Assembly: GCA_964653285.1 (NCBI GenBank)
Contig: CAZZEX010000167.1
Span: forward strand, 1 to 6,318
Length of the DNA stretch: 6,318 nt
Source: CAZZEX01 sp964653285
GTDB lineage: Bacteria; Chloroflexota; Anaerolineae; B4-G1
Reading direction: 5' to 3'
Shown: positions 4,295 through 6,318 of the stretch, in pieces
Numbering within the stretch: the stretch's first letter is position 1
Layout: each line of letters begins with the position of its first letter
Made by a program: the position numbers and the translations under genes
The notes under the pieces: generated by a model
Told to the model about the DNA's origin: nothing
What the model saw: the letters and a program-made list of their open reading frames with translations, nothing else
Databases searched by the model: none

Positions 4295-5107
4295 ATGAAG
4301 GTTCTGCTCTGCACCGATGGCTCCTCACACACGGTCCGGGCGCTGAAGATGGGAATGTGCATCGCGCGCGCGGCGGCGAGCTCCGTGGACATCCTGGTCG
4401 TGGTCGAACGCGACCGGGAGGAAGAGGTGCGCCGGCTTGCCGAGGCGGCCGCTGCCGACCTGGGAGAAGCAGGGGTCCCGGTAGCCGTCCACCGGCGAGC
4501 CGGCCGGCTGGCCGAGGAAGTGGTCCGCCAGGCGCAGGCCATTCCCTACGACTTGGTGATCATCGGCAGCCGGGGACGGCGGGGAGTGGTGCGGCTGTTG
4601 CTGGGCTCGGTGGCCCTCCACGTCACCGAGCACGCGCCAGCCTCCGTCCTGGTGGTCAAGGGACGTGCCCGCGATCTCAGGCGGTTCCTGGTCTGTTCCT
4701 CCGCTGGTCCCGCGAGTGAGTACACCGTCCGGTTCGCTGGCCGCCTGGCTCGGGCTCTGGGGGCCTCGGTGACCCTGCTCCACGTGATGTCCCAACTGCC
4801 GTTGGCCGAAGACGCGCTCCCGGACGACCTGGGAGCATCGGCGGAGGAACTGATCCAGCGCGGCTCACGAGAGGGGGTGCACCTCAGACGGATGCTGGAC
4901 CTGCTGGCGGCGGAGGGGCAGGCAGGCCGCGCGGTGATCCGTCACGGCCTGGTGCGGGACGAGATCATCGCCGAGGCCCGGGAGGGCCGATACGACCTGT
5001 TGGTGACCGGGGCTCACGTCACCCCTGGCCTGAACGCACGCCTCGTGGATGACCTGAGCATGGACATCCTATTGGATGCCAACCATCCAGTGTTGGTGGT
5101 CCGCTGA
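4295..5107 (+). CDS. Tandem universal stress protein (two UspA domains)
   Basis: Cytoplasmic protein of 270 aa with two UspA folds. Domain 1 (1-123) begins MKVLLCTDGS with the conserved Asp8 of the nucleotide site. It contains the full ATP-binding motif G-2x-G-9x-G-S at Gly91-Ser105 (GSRGRRGVVRLLLGS), followed by VTEHAPASVLVVKG. Domain 2 (about 128-270) starts FLVCSSAGPASEYTVRFA and ends NHPVLVVR, but its motif is degraded (GAHVTPGLNARLVDDLSMD). Only domain 1 is expected to bind ATP, which is common in tandem Usp proteins. It lies 18 bp after the transporter gene and 42 bp before an amino acid permease, all on one strand. Usp proteins often accompany or are fused to membrane transporters, so a regulatory role on one of them is plausible but inferred. 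The ribosome binding site is weak (GGAAAA before the ATG), suggesting coupling to the upstream gene. Confidence 0.92.
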   Translation: MKVLLCTDGSSHTVRALKMGMCIARAAASSVDILVVVERDREEEVRRLAEAAAADLGEAGVPVAVHRRAGRLAEEVVRQAQAIPYDLVIIGSRGRRGVVRLLLGSVALHVTEHAPASVLVVKGRARDLRRFLVCSSAGPASEYTVRFAGRLARALGASVTLLHVMSQLPLAEDALPDDLGASAEELIQRGSREGVHLRRMLDLLAAEGQAGRAVIRHGLVRDEIIAEAREGRYDLLVTGAHVTPGLNARLVDDLSMDILLDANHPVLVVR

Positions 5108-5149
5108 CCTGGGACACAATTGCAGCTCCTTATAGGGAGGTTGATTAAA

Positions 5150-6318
5150 ATGGCAAAAAAGCAACTCGTTCGTACCCTGGGCCTCGCTCAGATCCTGATG
5201 CTGGGCATCGGTGGCACAATGGGCGCCGGCGTGTTCGTGCTCACCGGCCACGCGGCGGGGATGGTCGGGCCAGCCCTCATCCTGGCCTTCCTCGTCGCTG
5301 GCCTGCTGGAGTTCTTCACAGCCCTGGATTACGCCGAGCTGGCCTCCAGTTTTCCTATTGCCGGTGGCGGCTACGCCTACGTCAGCCAGGCCAAGGAGGG
5401 ATTTCTGCCCTTCAGCGTGGGTTGGGTCAGTTGGTTCGGTGCCATGTTCTACTGTGCGCTGTGTGCAGTAGGCTTTGCCCTCTCGCTGAGGATTTTCCTG
5501 CCTGGTCTGCCTGTTTCCGCCACGGCGGTGGGCATCGTAGCCATCTTCACGATCATCAACTTGCGCGGCAGCGAGGAGGCGGGCCGCACTCAGGTCATCC
5601 TGGCGGGGATATTGTTGGCCTCGCTGGCAGGCTACGTCCTCCTGGGGCTGGTCTTGCCTGGCGGCTTCACCTGGGCCAAGTTTTACGAAGAGGGCGGTTT
5701 CTTCATCCACGAGGGTGTGGTCAACAATGCGGTCAAGATCTTCCAGACCATCGGCTTGATCCACGTTCTCTACGTAGGCTTTGAAGTCATCGGCACCGCA
5801 GCCGAAGAAGCTAAGAACCCGGGTCGAAACATCCCCATTGCCATCGTCGCCACGCTTTGCATTTGCATGGCGGTCTACTGTGCCGTGGCCTTCCTCTCCC
5901 TGGGCGTTGTCTCGGTCGAAACGCTGAAGAACTCCTCTGCCCCGCTGGCCGAAGTGGCCTCGCACTTCCTGGGTCGGTTCGGTGCGCCGTTGATGGGATT
6001 GGCCGGGCTGGTGGCCACCCTCTCTTCGCTGAACACAGCCATGATCAGTTCTGCACGCATCGCTTTGGCCTTGAGCCGCGATGGCTACCTGCCGCCCCTT
6101 CTCTCGCGTGTTCATCCCCGCCTCAAGACGCCCCTGCCAGCCATCACACTCAGCGGAGGCCTGATCGCTGCGTGCGCCGTCACCGGTCGGGAAGTGTTCC
6201 TGAGCTACGTCGCCAACTTTGGTTATCTTTACCTGTTGGTCTTCGCCAACCTGGCCCTCATCTGGTTACGGCGCAAGTTCCCGGAGCAACAGCGTCCCTT
6301 CAAGGTACCCTTCTATCC
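5150..6318 (+). CDS. APC-superfamily amino acid permease (3' end beyond window)
   Basis: Secondary amino acid transporter of the inner membrane; 389 residues are visible with no stop before the window ends. Complete relatives have about 430-500 residues, so only the last segments are missing. TM1 carries the family's unwound-helix motif, GIGGTMGAGVFVLTG (19-33). The segment FFTALDYAELASSFPIAGGGYAYV (55-78) is a second hallmark. GFEVIGTAAEEAKNPGRNIPIA (210-231) and LNTAMISSARIALALSRDGYLP (294-315) match conserved APC regions near TM6 and TM8. The substrate cannot be assigned; the EEAKNPGRNIP motif fits the cationic or neutral amino acid permease branches. The ATG at 5150 has AGGGAGG ending 9 bases upstream, and the N-terminus MAKKQLVRTLGLAQ has normal length. 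It follows the universal stress protein gene by 42 bp with no terminator between, so it is probably the third gene of the operon. Confidence 0.93.
   Translation, partial: MAKKQLVRTLGLAQILMLGIGGTMGAGVFVLTGHAAGMVGPALILAFLVAGLLEFFTALDYAELASSFPIAGGGYAYVSQAKEGFLPFSVGWVSWFGAMFYCALCAVGFALSLRIFLPGLPVSATAVGIVAIFTIINLRGSEEAGRTQVILAGILLASLAGYVLLGLVLPGGFTWAKFYEEGGFFIHEGVVNNAVKIFQTIGLIHVLYVGFEVIGTAAEEAKNPGRNIPIAIVATLCICMAVYCAVAFLSLGVVSVETLKNSSAPLAEVASHFLGRFGAPLMGLAGLVATLSSLNTAMISSARIALALSRDGYLPPLLSRVHPRLKTPLPAITLSGGLIAACAVTGREVFLSYVANFGYLYLLVFANLALIWLRRKFPEQQRPFKVPFY

Noticed and set aside
5069..6115. Long open frame on the minus strand (348 codons) across the amino acid permease
   Set aside because: It is antisense to a recognisable APC permease and shows the same artefactual hydrophilic composition, with no ribosome binding site or domain.

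Overview
The window is GC-rich bacterial chromosome with ordinary sigma70-like promoters and strong GGAGG-type ribosome binding sites. A UgpC/MalK-type sugar ABC ATPase, a DeoR-family repressor, stand-alone LysW-like zinc ribbons, a winged-helix regulator with a receiver-like N-terminus, and a permease next to a tandem universal stress protein together suggest a Chloroflexota-like (Anaerolineae-type) organism. This is inference from gene content; there is no rRNA or other marker gene to confirm it.

Left part (1-1290, minus strand): a DeoR-family regulator lies upstream of, and probably in one transcript with, the start of a UgpC/MalK-type ABC transporter ATPase that runs off the left edge. 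The regulator's best promoter (TTGACA-17-TAGAAT) lies on top of the longest possible reading frame. The real start is therefore probably a GTG at 1195, with little or no 5' leader. Repeated TTGTGCGCGA / TGCGCGATTT elements surround the promoter and look like its own operators.

Middle part (1331-2831): two intact tandem LysW-like genes (57 and 61 aa) and a decayed third copy are read on the minus strand and end at a strong rho-independent terminator. The 57-aa copy is very short and easily missed. A divergent gene encodes an OmpR/PhoB-type winged-helix protein whose N-terminal receiver is degenerate. The shared intergenic region holds two promoters and three GGTGA-type heptamers spaced exactly 11 bp apart. 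This is the architecture expected of an OmpR/PhoB-family binding site, placed where the LysW promoter lacks a -35 box. Together these look like a regulator-LysW module with no lysine-biosynthesis genes in view.

Small gene (2842-3064): convergent to the winged-helix gene is a 23-codon, lysine-rich gene on the minus strand. It has its own strong ribosome binding site, a near-consensus promoter and a perfect 17-bp palindrome over the -10 box. A hairpin between the two convergent genes can terminate both.

Right part (3148-6318, plus strand): a probable three-gene operon encodes a membrane protein related to Na+/phosphate symporters, a two-domain universal stress protein, and an APC-superfamily amino acid permease that runs off the right edge. 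The arrangement suggests a transport unit with a stress-protein partner; substrates cannot be read from the sequence.
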